From: Patella vulgata
Taxonomy: Eukaryota; Mollusca; Gastropoda; Patellidae
DNA length: 64,000 nt
Assembly (NCBI RefSeq): GCF_932274485.2
Contig: NC_065883.2
Span: 66,941,210 to 67,005,209, forward strand
Reading direction: 5' to 3'
In this document: in pieces, positions 27,501 to 42,500 of the stretch
How positions within the stretch are numbered: the stretch's first letter is position 1
Layout of the letters: each line of letters starts with the position of its first letter
Translations under genes and position numbers: made by a program
Notes under the pieces: model-generated
What the model saw: the letters and a program-made list of their open reading frames with translations, nothing else
Told to the model about the DNA's origin: nothing
Database searches by the model: none

Positions 27501-30500
27501 ACAAAAGAGATTTTAAAGTCGTTTTAGACTGGAAGCTGATTCCCAAAGGTGATTGCATGCTTTTATAAATAGACACATGGAGCCCGTGCTCTCGATCTGT
27601 CATCACGTTGATAAATCACATAATAAAAATTGGATCCACTCGACCCGTAGTTTATTAGTACCGGGAGAAAAATAATAAAGCTATTTCATACAATCTTAAA
27701 AAAACAAAATAGAAATATTAACAAGTGTTTAAATTTAGCTGTTCTTGTAAAGCCTCTATTTCCATATTAAGTCAAAGGTCAATGGACAATATCACCGCCG
27801 GCGCATGTCCCTATTTGCATTAGTGTTATTTGATATGTGAATTATCATTTGTTATATATGTGGAAATTAAATTTTTCCTGGATAGTCCTTTTTACAACCC
27901 AGGTAAGAAACAATACATTTATGCATTAAAACGCCCACACGTGTAGTAAATATAGAAATGACGAAACCAATAGTTTTTCATCAATTGCTCGATTTTATAT
28001 TTGTAAACTTGCTTTTCGAAACAGATTCGTTAGTCTGATATCAATGGAGGCTGGTCCGGTTATCGGTAAATAACGTGCATTTATACTTCAGTGGTACGCA
28101 CGATAATATATAAACAAATTAAACCCACAAAAAAGACAAATATTTAAATAATTTCAGCCCGACTATGGTACGAAGTATAAAACACATAGTATTCACCAAG
28201 AAATGAAATACGTATAAGAACGAACAAATGTAACTACAGCATGTATAAATCCATGTATAAAGACCTACACTTAACAAAGACCGATCTGCCGTAAAAGACG
28301 CGGTTGAACAAGAAATCGCACGGTAAATTGGATTTAACACCTCCGCGTCAGATAAAGCCTGTTGGTCCTTGATATAAAACCTTTGGTGCAGTTATAACAC
28401 GCTTTCGAGAAAACTCACCAAACAATTAGAATACACACCGTGTCAGTCGTTTTTAACCCGTTCGTTAATTAACATACCGGTACAGAAAACGCACCGTCGC
28501 CGAGATTTTCACCCCTAGCGATAATTATATCACCACTCAGTCAATTTCTCACCCCTGTTAATTAACACACCGTACCTACAGATTTTAGCCTCTTCGTATT
28601 AGATTTGTTGCGATAATTAGAATTTTACCGATATTCATAGAAATTTACTTAAAAGCGAGAAAACTATGCTGTAAACGTACAAATCTCACCTTTACTAATT
28701 CTCAGTGTATTTAAACATTTATTCATAAAAAATGCATAATCAACTCTCTGGGTCATCGGATGGCCTCACTTTTAAGTTGATTACACCACGGCCATTTAAG
28801 AGTTTAACATTAAGATAGATCATTGAGACTTAGTCTCAGTTGTCAAGTACCATTGCTATGATGATCAACAATGTACTTACCATTTTGTCAAAATTTCAAA
28901 CGCTTATAGCTTTGCACAGAATATGGTAACTTCAACAGACCCATTTTGCATTATCTATTTTCTAACTATTAAAGCAAGAACAGTCAGCTCTTTATCTAAA
29001 TCTAACATATGTATATTTGAGGGGGCATTATATTCGTGTCATGTAACATTCTCCTTGTGTTCAGAAATAAGTGTTCTAAGATACAGTCACATCATTGATT
29101 ACATGTTCATATTTTGCATTTGTAATTAAAAGTTAAAGTCGGCAATAGGCTCCATTATCAAGTATAATCCCTGATAAGTGTAATTGAGAATCATAAATGG
29201 GACTGGACAATCGTAAATTGATTCATTGTTATCGGGAAATGGCAACCATCGATTCGTCTGCTTAATTTTTAAAGATTTATTCTTTTGATGAAGATAATTA
29301 TCCTACTAACTATATTCAGTAATGAGAAAGAAAGGAGGGAAATTATACTCTGTGGAGATGGTAGGAGTAGCGTTCATATTAGAACTACAAAAATCTGTGC
29401 TTTCAACTGCAGACCGAGACGACTCATAGTTACTGCTATAAACACTGTAACCCAGGTATCGTTTAATCTTGTGTATCTAGCACTAATTTCTCTCACATTC
29501 GTTTAATATCAAATCTTTGTTTAAAAATTCGTAAAAATCGTTTAAAATCAGGATAAATCGTCTAATTTGTACATGTGTCCAGTTTAAAGCTGACTGATTA
29601 ATTTTGATAATGAGTGTCCAATTTACAAGTATTTAATTTCCTGATCACTGTTCAAAAATTAATCATTATACATCAGTAATCAATTGGGTTGTTTATTTTT
29701 AACAATGATTAAAAAATTAAACACTTGTAAATTGGACACTCATTATCAAAATTGAATGGTCAGCTTTAAACTGGACAGAAGTACAAATTAAACGATTTAT
29801 GGTGATTTTAAATGATTTTTACGAATTTTTAAACAAAGATTGGATATTAAACGAATGTGAAAGAAATTAGTGCTAGATACACAAGATTAAACGATACCTG
29901 GGTTACAGTGAAACTTGTATTCAGCGTACAGTAAAAGTATGTCTGAGATACGTAGCACAAAATTAGTGATATTTAAATGGAGTGTAACATCACGTTCGCC
30001 CTGGGGTCTGGAGATGGGGTGGGTGGGAGGGAAGGGATTATAGAAAATTTTGTAAAATCAGAAGCTCTGAGACAATATTTCTGATCATATAGGCACATAA
30101 TATATAGGACTAGCTAGAGTAAAGCGAAATCGGTACTAATGCTTCACATGTTTGTTTGTCTAGCGTTATTTCAGTTAATGTAGGAGATAAAACAAATATG
30201 CACTGAAAAGGTTCGGCAACCCCCTCTGAGGATGAGAAAAGTTGAGAACCTTGATGTTTGTGAGAAATCATTTATTTCGCATGATCCATTGGACACATGA
30301 AAATAAAAATTAAAAGAGTGCTGGCCCACTAAGCAGGAGGTCATTTGATCAATCCCGATACTGGAAGAGAAAAGTCCTGAGGAATTTCCATTCTGTATAT
30401 CCCCTTTGTTTGTTCGGTGTTATTTTGATGAATGTAAGAGGACAAAATATGCTCTGGACAAGTTTCCGGAACCCCCTCTGATGAATTCCTGTAAACAGCA

Positions 30501-33500
30501 TTGAATAAACCGATGATGAGCACTAAGCATCAGGTCATTGGATCAATCCTGATATTGGACGAGAAAGATCCTCCGGGTTTTCCAGTCTGGATATCCCCTT
30601 GATAGTGTGGGGGCCTGGCAAGGCAACAGTGTCTAATCTTGGATGGGACAAAAAATGTACAGATCTTGGCAGTTGGAATTCATAAAGGGTAGGCTGAAAC
30701 CGATTGGCTCAGAAAAGTATTATGTTAAAACTTCATCTCATTTTATTATCATTTCCTTTTTGTGTTTAGAGTTAATTCCCTTGTTTCCCTTTCTATGTAA
30801 TATTTTGTACTGAGTACATTATTCCATTTCTCTAGTCTGCTTACAACAAAGTTCGTCATCACCCTATTATACTATACATTAGAGTTAATTCCCTTGTTTC
30901 TATTTCTGTAGAATATTCACACCATTTCCTGTGCGTAATTAAATCATTCTTCTTCATCAATATTAACGGATTCGGGTGAATGAGTGACGCGGACAATTTT
31001 TTGTTGATACATCTACCAATCAGTGTAAAAGCTCTGGCCACATTGTTGTAGCATAATGACGAGTGTGAAGGCACGATTAATAATTCAATGATGTTTGCCG
31101 AGGAAAGAGAAAGCCTCAATGTCAATACGTTTAGTGGATATTGGATGTTAGATTAAGACATTCTGATGAATGGAATCTTGAACACCACATTCTACAGTGA
31201 TATCTAATCTTGCCTGGGGGCTGGGGTTTAGATGGCCAAATGGTTTAATGACTGCAGCTAAGATCATAAGTTCTGTCATTGAGTCAAGTGGCATGGTTTT
31301 GATTCCCTGCTTGTATGTGACAAGGAGTAGGGTCACCTGTTCAACCTCAAGTGTGGTTCCCCCTTGTCAGTGATGCAGGACGGAGGGCCTGACAAGGACA
31401 GCTGTCTAGTCATTTGGATGGTATGAAAAACCGAGGTCCCGTGTACACATTGGTGTGCACGTAGAAGATCCCTTGACAGTTGGAATTCGATATAAGAGTA
31501 GGCTGTAGGCACAATTTCCCTCATAGCACACTGTATGGCATATGCACGTCTTCATTACCCCAGTCGGAGCAGAACAGTAGGATGTTAAACCCAATTTCAT
31601 TTCATTTCATTTCAACCTCATGTGTAATCTCTGGGTCCTCTGGTTTATTCCTGAAATGACATAGTTATTTGTTATGAGTGGACGTTAAATCCTGTTTGTT
31701 TTCAGTGGACGTTCAACCCCATCTCTCTCTCCCATACCACTTTCCAACAAGTACTAGCAGACGTTTCTTGTATCTTATGCATTTAAGGTGGAAATGGAGC
31801 AATTAGATTTTCAAACTTTATTGACACACCGTCTGGCTTTTATCTTCTTGGGAATTGTCACACATTTAAATTATCGAGGACTCTTCTGTCAGTATTAGTT
31901 GATTTATTGTCAAATTAAAATACACCGACTCACCTCGCGTGAATTTAAATATACATATAAAATAATTACTGTGGACTCGTCACACTCGTTCTTCCTAGAA
32001 GATCTAATAAACTTTTCGACATTGGTCAAGATTTGGTTATTAAACGGTTGCCTGGGAGACATCTTGTACAATTATATTGATGTGTAGTAAAGATTGGTCA
32101 ATTTTACTTGGGGATATTTCATCCTGGTTCTAATTAAATGTAGAAGATTTATCTTTCAAGATCAAATGTCATTTATTGAGATGATTAATTGGTACGTATA
32201 TCCTAGGGCTGTTATTTTCAGCAATCTCTGTCTAACGTGTGACAGAAGTACAATGAAATGGACCGAAGGATAAATTTATGTGTCGGTCAATTTATTATGT
32301 AAAAAAATCGTAGTAATATTGTTTTTAATTTATAAGAATAAAGTGAAATGGGATTTAGCATCATACTTTTCTGTGCCAATTGGGGTACGGTTAACAGATT
32401 TAATTTATAAATGAAATCAAATCAAATCAAATCAAATGGGGTTTAATGTCCTACTGTTCTGCTCCGACTGAGCTAATGAAGATGCGCATATGCCATACAG
32501 TGTGCTACAGGGGAAATTTTGCCCAGGCAGCAGCACTATGGCCTACTCTTATATCGAATTCCAACTGCCAAGGGATCTTTTACGTGCATGTCAATGTATA
32601 CACAGGACCTCAGTTTTTCACCCCATCCAAATGACTAGACAGCTGTCCATGTCAGGCCCTCTGTCCCGCACCACTGGCAAGGGGAAACCACACCTGAAAA
32701 TTCTGATGAACTTTCTCGACCAATGCTTAATTTATAAAACCGCCAACCTGTTATTATATGGTGTTAAAACAAACTATATTATATTCATCCACAAACAGAT
32801 AGCCTGTTAAATCTTGGACCACACGCAAACACACGTACCATATCACAAAATATACATGCAATAATATCATTAATAAAGATAACTTGTGAAAAGATTGGTC
32901 TTGGGTTTTGTGAAAAGGTTGGTCTTGGGTTTTGTGAAAAGACCAGTCTTGGGTTTTGTGAAAAGATCGGTTTTGGGTTTTGATTTATGGTCAAAGTCAA
33001 TTTAGGAATAATTCGATAAAAACGGTGTATCGAAAATGACAACAGTGACTGCTAGGCCAGAAAAAAGGGGACTGACTAGCACGATTATATCATTAGTAAA
33101 AATATTGTGTGAAAAAGATCGGTCTTGAGTTTCGATTTGAATAAACTTGTGCAGTCTCAAAAACACAGTCAGTTCAGTAATAATTCGATAAAAACTGTGA
33201 ATTGATGATGATGATGACAACTGTTAGGTGTGAACAAAGTGACTGGCAACCATGTAAGTCAATTGTTATCTACGATAATATCATTATTAAAATTTCATTT
33301 GAAAAGATCTGTCTTGAGTTTGGATTTAAATAAACTCTTCGAGTCTCAAGGTCATAGTCAATTTAGTAATAATTAGATAAAATCTGTGAATCAAGTATCT
33401 TGCCGCCACCGCTGTCGACTGCAAGGCGAGAACAAAATGGCTGGCAACCATGTGAATCAAATGTTTGACTTTATGTAATATGTTGTATAGAAATGAAAGT

Positions 33501-36500
33501 CTTCATCATAGGCGTACTGGGAAATTTTTGACTGGGGGGGCGGTGGTGGTTGGTGCCCAAAAAATGTAGTTAGGTTCTTAGTATGTTACATAATAGTAAT
33601 AAATTCGCTGTTAAATTGGACACATTCAAGAACACAATATTTTTTTTTATACAAATTTTACAAAGTACAATTGTGTGCCCAAATTTTCCCAGCATTTGGT
33701 GCCCAAAATGGGGGGGCGGCTGCCCCCCCAGCCCCCCCAGCTCGTACGCCTATGGTCTTCATTTATTGCTGAAAGTGTTGATCAAACTCCAGTCTAGCAT
33801 GTGTCTGTTCACTGTTTTAACATCATCACTAAGATCAAACAAAGTGTTTCCGATGGATAATTTATATTACAGGCGTGAAGCAAGATTTACGCGTGATCTG
33901 AAATAATGATACGGTTACTAACGATGCTAACATTATATTGTATTTTTATGTCCGTGCATTTACACCAGCACTTTTTCCTACACGTTTTATTTGATCTCTA
34001 GCGGCTTTAGCTCTCGAAATAGAAAAAGAAATTCAGCTAACAGAAATTATCAATAAAATTGTTTGAAATACAATTAAATTACATGTTGCGATGTTTGACG
34101 TAAAATGTTTTCACTGTAAGATGTATGACTAGCTTTGCTCTCGGGTAAATTGTTAATGCACTATAATTTGATGATTATGCGGTTGAAAGACAAAATGTTT
34201 TTGACCGGCCTGAAAAAAAGACACCTTTCACAGTCAATGTCATGCATAATTTAAGGTGCCATACTAGCATTTTGTGAGTCAAAGATTTGTTTATTTTCTT
34301 CTTTTTTTCATATTTGTATATTCTCTTCTTTATTTTGCATATTTTTAACACGAAGTTAAAGTAGCTAAGTCTTTAACTCAATATCATCCAAAATCTTTGA
34401 CATTGAAAACACGATTTATTTGTCGGTTTAAATCATCAAGATGGCCTTCTGATATCCAATATTTAAAGACAAAATAAACATTTTACAATTGGTACACGAT
34501 TTGTGTACCATAATACCTTTCAGTGCTATTTGTAATAATGGTCTCAAAAAACGAGGCTAGGCATATTCCACAAGTCATGTCAAACGATGACGCTATATTC
34601 TTATCTGGAGAGCATGCCCAATAAATACTATCGGCGTAGACTGGAATAACCAGACGCTAGAGATTGAAATCCGATTGAGAATACTGGCATATTTCGCCGA
34701 ACCTAACTTATTAGAAATTACAGTAAAAACGAAACGATTGAATGTAAATCGATTTATATACATTCATATTACATTATTGTATGCGTTGCGACAAATTGTG
34801 TCAATTTCTAGGTCCCAAATATTAGCGACTTAGCTCCTTTAAACTAGTATCATTATGAGTTTATAGTTCCAATTAAATCAAAATATATCTGGTAATCTCT
34901 TAAAAATATATCTAATATTGTCAGCAAAATATATCCATTAAGTTTTTCAAAATATCTCCAGTATTGTCTTCTAGTAGGGTCCTCAAAGAATCTTCAGTAT
35001 TGTCTTTAAAAATATCTCTACAGCAAGGTCTTCAAAATATTTCTAGTTATCTTTTCAAAATATCTCTATTGTTGTCTTTAAAATGGCTCCAGTAAGGTCT
35101 TCAAATATCTATATATGTTGAAGTTGAAAAGCAGCATCTACCAAATAAATTTTAATGAATAAAAACATACATTTTTTTAACACTGCAATTACAAGATTAT
35201 TTTGCTAGTGTTGGAAAGCATTGAGCATATTTTATTCAGAAGTGTTTGAGCATACATATTACTGGTCATGTGAGGTCACGTGACAGCTGTTGATTCTTTG
35301 TCCTGTTTGAAGTTTAGCCGATTGTGCAGTAAGGCCTCAAATTGTTATAAAGAAAATTCAAACGGTGTCATTTCGCTCAGGAGGTGAATCAACAGGTAAG
35401 CATCTATGGACATTCCTACAACTGGTTGTACTTACGTCAAATGATTATATATATAACTTATATTGTATAATATAGGGGGGGGGTGTTGGGTGGCTGAATG
35501 GTTAGCGTGCACGCGCTGTATCATAAAGTCTGTCATTGAGTCGACTGACGTGGTTTGGAATCCCCGGTTGTACGTGACAAGGAGTAGGGTCACCAGTCCA
35601 ACCTCGTGGGTTTTCTCCGGGTCCTCCGGTTTCCTCCCACTGCTAAAGATATGTTAGTCCCAAAATGACCTAGTTTGTGTCAAGTGGACGTTAAACCCCA
35701 TTTCTCTCTCTCTCTCTATATATATTGTATAATAAAAAAAAACACTCATCAATAATCTGTAAATTATTAACTAATTTTATCACTGATGAATATGTTCTTT
35801 TTGTACAACCTCATGTAGGTGACTGTCTGGAGATTTGCCCATTCAATTTGAACTAAGTATGACGTCTTTCACTTGTCAGATACACGTCTTCTTACGTTAT
35901 TCAGTGTAGTACTGTCACACTGAATGACGTCTTTCAACTGTCAGTAAAATGTGTCATTATAACATTAGCATATCAAATGATTTCCTGTGTCCGACATATA
36001 TTTGGATTTGGGACGAATGCAAATCACATGAGGACCACAGTTAAAGGTGACGATATTCCAGACTAAAGACAAATACAGAATTTCAGATCTTATACAATAT
36101 AATAATGTAGTCTTATTTAAAATTATTTAAACTCATTAATCATAACAGTTTAGGCCATCAAAACTAATCAACAGCAACCATGTATTTGGTTTTGGGATGA
36201 TCAGAGCCACAGTTGCTCAGTGAGTAGGATGTTGGCTCGCTAACCTGGAGGTCTCTTGTTTGATCCCTGAATTGGCCGATGAAGTTCAGCAAGATTTTCA
36301 GTTGACAGTTGGAATTCGATATAAGAGAAGGCCATAGCGCCGCTATCCAGGCAAAATTCCCCTTATAGCACACTGCATAGCATATGCCCATCTTCATTAA
36401 CCCAGGAGGAACAGAACAGTGCACAAGGATGCTGAATCCAATTGCATTTCCATTTTTAGACAATTCGGAATGACCTTGAGATCCAGACTGAAGCTTTAAA

Positions 36501-39500
36501 AGTCAAATAAACTTCAACAATATATGAAGTAAAAAAATATTCAAATTCATAAAAAAAATTTTGACAAGAAGTGACCCATGCACCACCGTGATTTGCTAGT
36601 CGCAAATTAATCAGCAGAAATAATAATGGAAATTGGTAGCTGACAAAAAATCAAGGTGTTACATTTAACTGGCTTCTAGGTGATTGATTAAATAAAATGG
36701 TTGTGACAGTTCCAAATTGTATCACTACTGCTTGAACATTTTACAATATTCAATATTTCTCAGGAAACTTAAGCAGCATAGCGTGATAAGATTAATTAGA
36801 AATGTGTCGAAGAAAGATTATTTTACCTCAAAATGGATTTGCAATAATAATTTCTGTTCTGTCCATTAGGGAAGACCAATTTAATTAATTTTTATTTAGT
36901 TCTTTGTAAGTAAAACAACAAAAAATAACAATATTCGTGACCTAGAGTCTTAGGTGTTGGGCTAATCTCAGTTGGGCTCTGAGGCTATTTGCCTGAAAAT
37001 GTTCTTTGTCACCAATTAAATTTCTATGATATATGGTCTCATTCTCTGATGTTTGTGCCTGAAAAACTGAAATACATTGCCTCAAAAATGACAGTCTTTT
37101 TTTGGTAAAATTTAATGTATTGTGTGTGAAATAGCTTTATTTAACGTCCGCTTCCATTGAGATGATATCACAGACAAGTTTAATGTATTAGAGCAATTGA
37201 CCTTTTAACCCTTCAGCACTTGGTGCATGTAAATATGGACTATACCGGTTTCATGAATTGGCATTTCGTAGATCTGAAGAAAAAACCCATAATATGATTG
37301 AGAACCTTTTCTTTTTGTTAAAATTTCATTTTAGAGCAATTGATCTTTTATCCCTTATGCACATGGCGTGTTTAAATACTTACTACACTGGTTTCATGAA
37401 TTAACAATTCATTTAAAGTTGCTTTTGGATCCAGGTGTCCAGAATGTTTTAAAACAGTACCCCTCCTCTGATCACTGTTACCTATTGGTGGGGGGGGGGG
37501 GGAGGGGAAGAGGTTGGCATGTTGCAACACAAGGTCTGTGCTGAGAGAGAGACACAGACTAGGTCTATTCAGGACTAACACATAGTTCAATTTTATTTCA
37601 ATAATTCGCTTGCGCTTAGGGGTCTTTAGCAGTGGTAGAAAACTGAAGAACCCGGAGAACACCCATGAGGTTGGACAGGTGACCCTACTCCTTGTCACTT
37701 ACAACCGGGGAATTGAAACCACGCCAGCTGACTCAATGATAGACCTTAAGATACAGCATGCACCTGTTAACCATTCAGCCATCCAACCCCACTACCTCCC
37801 CAACCCCCCAAGGTATGTGCTACCAGAAAAAGAAACCATGGTGGCTCACCGTGTAAGACATTGGCTCACTGACCCAGTGGGCGCATGTTCGATCCATGAG
37901 TTGGCTGAGAAAGTACCAGCAATGCAATGAGGACCCATGATGTCACAGTGAATAAGACCTTAGCTCACTAACCAGGACGCCACATGTTAGATCCGTGCAT
38001 TGGCTGAGAAAGGTCATCAGGATTTTCCGGCGTGGTTCCCCCTTGTCAGTGGTGCAGGACAGAGGGCCTGACAAGGGACAACATGTATGGTCATTTAAAT
38101 GGGATGAAAAACTAAGGTCCTGGATAAAATTTCCCTCGTAGCACACTGTATGATGTATGCCCATCTTCGTCAGCCCAGTCGGTACAGAACAGTAGGATGT
38201 TAAACCTCATTTCATTTCACAACCAGAATATCGAGATTTTAAATGCAATACTCTGACAATTACTTGCTATTTTTACTTATTTTAATTCTTGTTTTTTACT
38301 CAGGATTAAATAAAGCGACTTTGAGTGATGACTCATTACTCAAGTACACATGCCACTTTGTTGGACAGTATGAAATTCCATCTTGAACCCCCTTGGGGTC
38401 CAGGCACCTTAAAGTTCTAAACCACTGGACTAGATGCTAATTCAACATAGAAAGAAATAATTTACCTAAAGAAAAATAAAACAAGTCATGGGAAAATAAA
38501 AGAGAGAGAGAAATGGGGTTTAACGTCCACTCGACACAAACTAGGTCATTTCGGGACTAACATATGTTTTTTTAATTTTATTTCAATAATTCGCTTCCGC
38601 GTAGGGAAAATAAAACGTGAGTGGCGATTTCAAAGTCTGAAAATGAAATTGGGTTGGCCTAAGTAAGGAATTAATTATATGGTAGTGGTAGTCATGGTAG
38701 TGTCCATCATGTTATAGAAGATTACTCGTTGTCTTGTCAACTTCTACCACCAGCAAAGCGTTGCTAACATATACACATATTCACCATTTAATCAATTATT
38801 GTTTTCATGGATACAGAGAAACAATCTCAAATAGTAAGTGCAGGAGGACTGCACTACACACAAAACAAAATCTACAAGATAAACCTGCGGACAAGACAGA
38901 AGACATAGACATTACAAGAAATAAGCATATATCAAATCAAGTGAATGGATCCTGGGGCCAGCAGTGTCATTGCACTGTACAGTCCCGGACCTGTAATGAT
39001 ACAGGGTTAACTCAAAATTAAAAAATAATGATTTATGATAAAGATGTAACAGAAATAATGCAACCGATCTTGACAGTGGTTGTCTCTTCAATGGCCATTA
39101 TCATGATAAAGACAAATACTGTAACGTCACAGATAATTAAGTAAGCTATCAGCTGATTTGTCGTCTTTTCCCATTTAACCTTGTCAGTGGTGCAGGATCA
39201 GAGGCCTTGCAAGGAAAAGTATCTTGTCATTTGGATGGTATGTAAAACAAAGGCTGTGTGTACACATTGATGAAAACATAAAAGAGATTTTAGCAGTTAC
39301 AATTTGATTGTCTATTAGAAACTTGTATATAAAACAGACGAAACTCTGGGGACAGTCTGTTAGTGATGGTTAAATGACTTGTATATTACTAGAGGAAACA
39401 TTGGTTCCGGTTCCATGATTATAGATAATAAACCTGTACTAAAAGACTGGATGTTCATCCTTTTATAAATTGTAAGTCTGCGATTGTATTTTCTATCTAA

Positions 39501-42500
39501 TGATGAAATTAACAATTAATGATTACTAGGCGTAACACACCGGAGGTAGCTTAACTCCAAAACCAGAATTGGTTGTCCATCGCCACCAGGGCTTTTTGTT
39601 ACTCCCTAGTCCAAGCTACCCCTATATACCAAATTTCAGCCTTGAGACAGCCCTAGTGTAGCCATCAACCCTGAACAGACAGACAAACAAACAACGGTCA
39701 CAAATATTTGTATAGATTGTATTATTAATGTTACAAAACGTGTAACACAGCTTGTAGTCTTTATTCTTTGTTGACACTATGACGTCAGACATTTGATTAA
39801 CCAGTCAGTGTTGATGTTTCTAGTGGGTTACCCACAGTTCCATGTACCTCACCATGCACCAGACCATTTCATTGGCTAATCCCTCACATCATCCAGATCA
39901 CAGGTTATATAATAACTCTTCCAGATTCTAGTGTAGTAAAGACAAGTAAAACGAAGAAACGAAATAGGAACTGTGTTTTAATTAGATTGGACATTTAACC
40001 CCATTTCATTGTTTTGGTTGGCAGTTTAACTTAATTGTCTTGTATAATCAAAACAGAAATATATATTGGTGATTTATTCTGAAGAAGGAGAATTAAGTTC
40101 ATTGTAAGGATTAGGCTTTAGATTAAATTAAATTAGATTTGTATATGCCCCAAGATGTAAAGCTTATGAACCACCTGCTAGACAAGGTAATAAACAGACT
40201 TTATTATTAGCACTGTACAAGTTACTATTAAAGGATACAAACAGGATTGGATGGTTTAGCTATGGATTATGTTGGACACCATTCAAGAATTGCATACATA
40301 TGAAGAGCCATGGTGGTTATAATGATGCAGGCTTACAATCTCATTTTTGGCACAGAAAGTTCCTCAGGGAACAGAGGTCCTGTGTACACATTGGAATGCT
40401 TGTAAAAGGTCCCTTAGCAGTCGGAATTCGATATAATAGTAGGCCGTAGCACCGCTGTCGGGGTAAAATTTCACCTCATAGCAAACTGTATGGCGTATGT
40501 CCGTCTTCATTAGCCCAGTCGGAGCAGAACAGTAGGACATTATACCCCATTTCATTTCATTTTCATTTTTAAATAGTACACTGCAAGGCATGTACCCACC
40601 TTCATTAGCCCGGTTAGTGCAGAAAAGTAGGAGATTAAAACTGTCTTAATATATATAGCGGAACAATCTGAGTTTTATATAATGTAATAATATAATTATG
40701 ACTCTACATCAGAGTGATGTAATACATATATAATCAAGATGTAGTCAAGTTGAATGCGAATTCCCAGTCTTTGATCTCCAGTTCATTTAGATCATTTGTT
40801 TGTAAACTTTGATGTCCAGTTGCTAATGGTTGGGGAATTAATACATAGGATTATTAATGCCATGTTAGTTGTGAATTGATTTCCCTTGATGAGCAGTTTG
40901 TATTCTTGTTTAGTCTTAAACTCGGATGAGCAATTTGTATTCTTGTTCTTATTCTTGGAGTTTATATTCCTATTTAGTCTTAAACCCTGATGAGCAGCTT
41001 GTGCTCCTGTGTACCGTAAACCTGGATGAGCGGTTTGTAATCCTGTTCAATCTAGAACCTGGATCAGCAGTTTATATTTCCTTCTAGCTAAAACCTGGGT
41101 GAGCAGTTTGCATTCCTGTTCAATCTTAAACCTGGATGAGCGGTTTGTAATCCTATTCAATCTTGAACCTGGAGGAGCAGTTTATATTCCCTTCTAGCTT
41201 AAACCTGGATGAGCAGTTTGTAGTCCTGTTCAATCTTGAACCTGGATGAGCAGTTTGTAATCCTGTTCAATCTTGAACCTGGAGGAGCAGTTTATATTCC
41301 CTTCTAGCTTAAACCTGGATGAGCAGTTTGCATTCCTGTTCAATCTTGAACCTGGATGAGCAGTTTGTATTTCTGTCTAGCTTAAAACTGGGTGAGTAGT
41401 TTGTATTCCAGTGTAGCTTAAACCTGAATAAGGAGTTTGTATTCCTGTTGCCTTCTGAAGTTTAAGCTGACTTGATCAGGTGGAATTCCCTTTGGCTCAC
41501 TCAATAGATTCACGGTTTTGATTCCTGACAGCGGGAAATCATGTTTAACTTTATTTTCATTGATTACATTTATTGTCCTATTGTCAAGGGCTGGCATTGA
41601 GTCAAATGGCGAGATTTCGATTCCCCGGTTGTAGATGACAAGGAGTAGGTAGAGTCGACTGTACAACCTGGTAGCTTTCTCAGGGTCCTCTGGCTTCCTC
41701 CCACTGATAAAGACCCCTACGTGCAAGCAAATTATTAAAATAAAATTGAACCATATTATGTTAGTCCCAAAATGACCTGATTTGTGTTGAGTGGACGTTA
41801 AACCCCAAGTCTCTCACTCTCTCTTTAAATAGTAAGTGAAGGAGGACTGCACCACACAAAATTTACACAATAACAAATACACGGACAAAACATCATACTC
41901 AGGAAAACACAAACAGACAAACAATTAAAAAAAAAGTGAATGGATCCGGGGGCTAACCATAAGCATCCACTGCGCTGTACAGTCCCGGGTCTGTAGTGAC
42001 ACAGACTTCACTCAAATTTGAAAACAATCAGGAATACAACAATCAGGAATGTAAGCATATGTAGTAAAATTCAACTATACAAGTAACCACATCAGTGAAA
42101 TGTATAAAAAAGCCGTCCAAACCTAAATGGTCTAAAATCAATCAAGAAACGTTTCAGTATTCAATACATATAGTGCACATGTTCCATCCGTCACAAAAAC
42201 AAAAACAAAACTGAATACAGAGAAGCAAATAGGAAATGTAGACTGTCTCGAATGACATCATATCTTAGAAGGTGATAAAAAATCACAATAAAAAGGGCGA
42301 TAATCCAGATAAAGTAACATTAAAAGCTTAAAAACTATAAGTTTTAGTGACTAATCAGAATTATTAAGTTATGTAATTGTACAATTTATAATATATTAAT
42401 ATAATACCCCACACAAGAAATGCAAAACAGGTATGCTGAAGAAATTCTACTATGTAAGTGTTATAAAGGCATAAAAAATAATGGAGGTAATTCAGACAGG

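Larger units (their letters stand above)
24324..28707. mobile_element. Foldback element I: 4.4-kb DNA element with very long inverted arms
   Basis: The left end CACTGAGAATTAGTAAAGGT is mirrored at 28707. The arms match closely for about 620 bp (24324-24945 against 28085-28707) and more weakly on to about 25400 and 27680 (shared AAGAACAGCTAAATTTAAAC and TTCTTACCTGGG). The flanks carry a 3-bp direct repeat TAT (24321-24323, 28708-28710). CACTG ends with a 3-bp duplication fit the EnSpm/CACTA group, here as a non-autonomous element with no transposase frame. The middle (25500-27600) is plain AT-rich DNA. Each arm holds the same 73-codon open frame only because the arms are alike. Confidence 0.88.

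Noticed and set aside
24680-28340. Matching 73-codon hydrophobic open frames at 24680-24901 (+) and 28119-28340 (-)
   Set aside because: They lie at mirrored positions in the inverted arms of element I; their likeness follows from arm identity, and nothing points to protein-level selection.
32785-33042. 85-codon minus frame with repeated SQNPRP
   Set aside because: Translation of the 24-bp tandem array; no start context or splice support.
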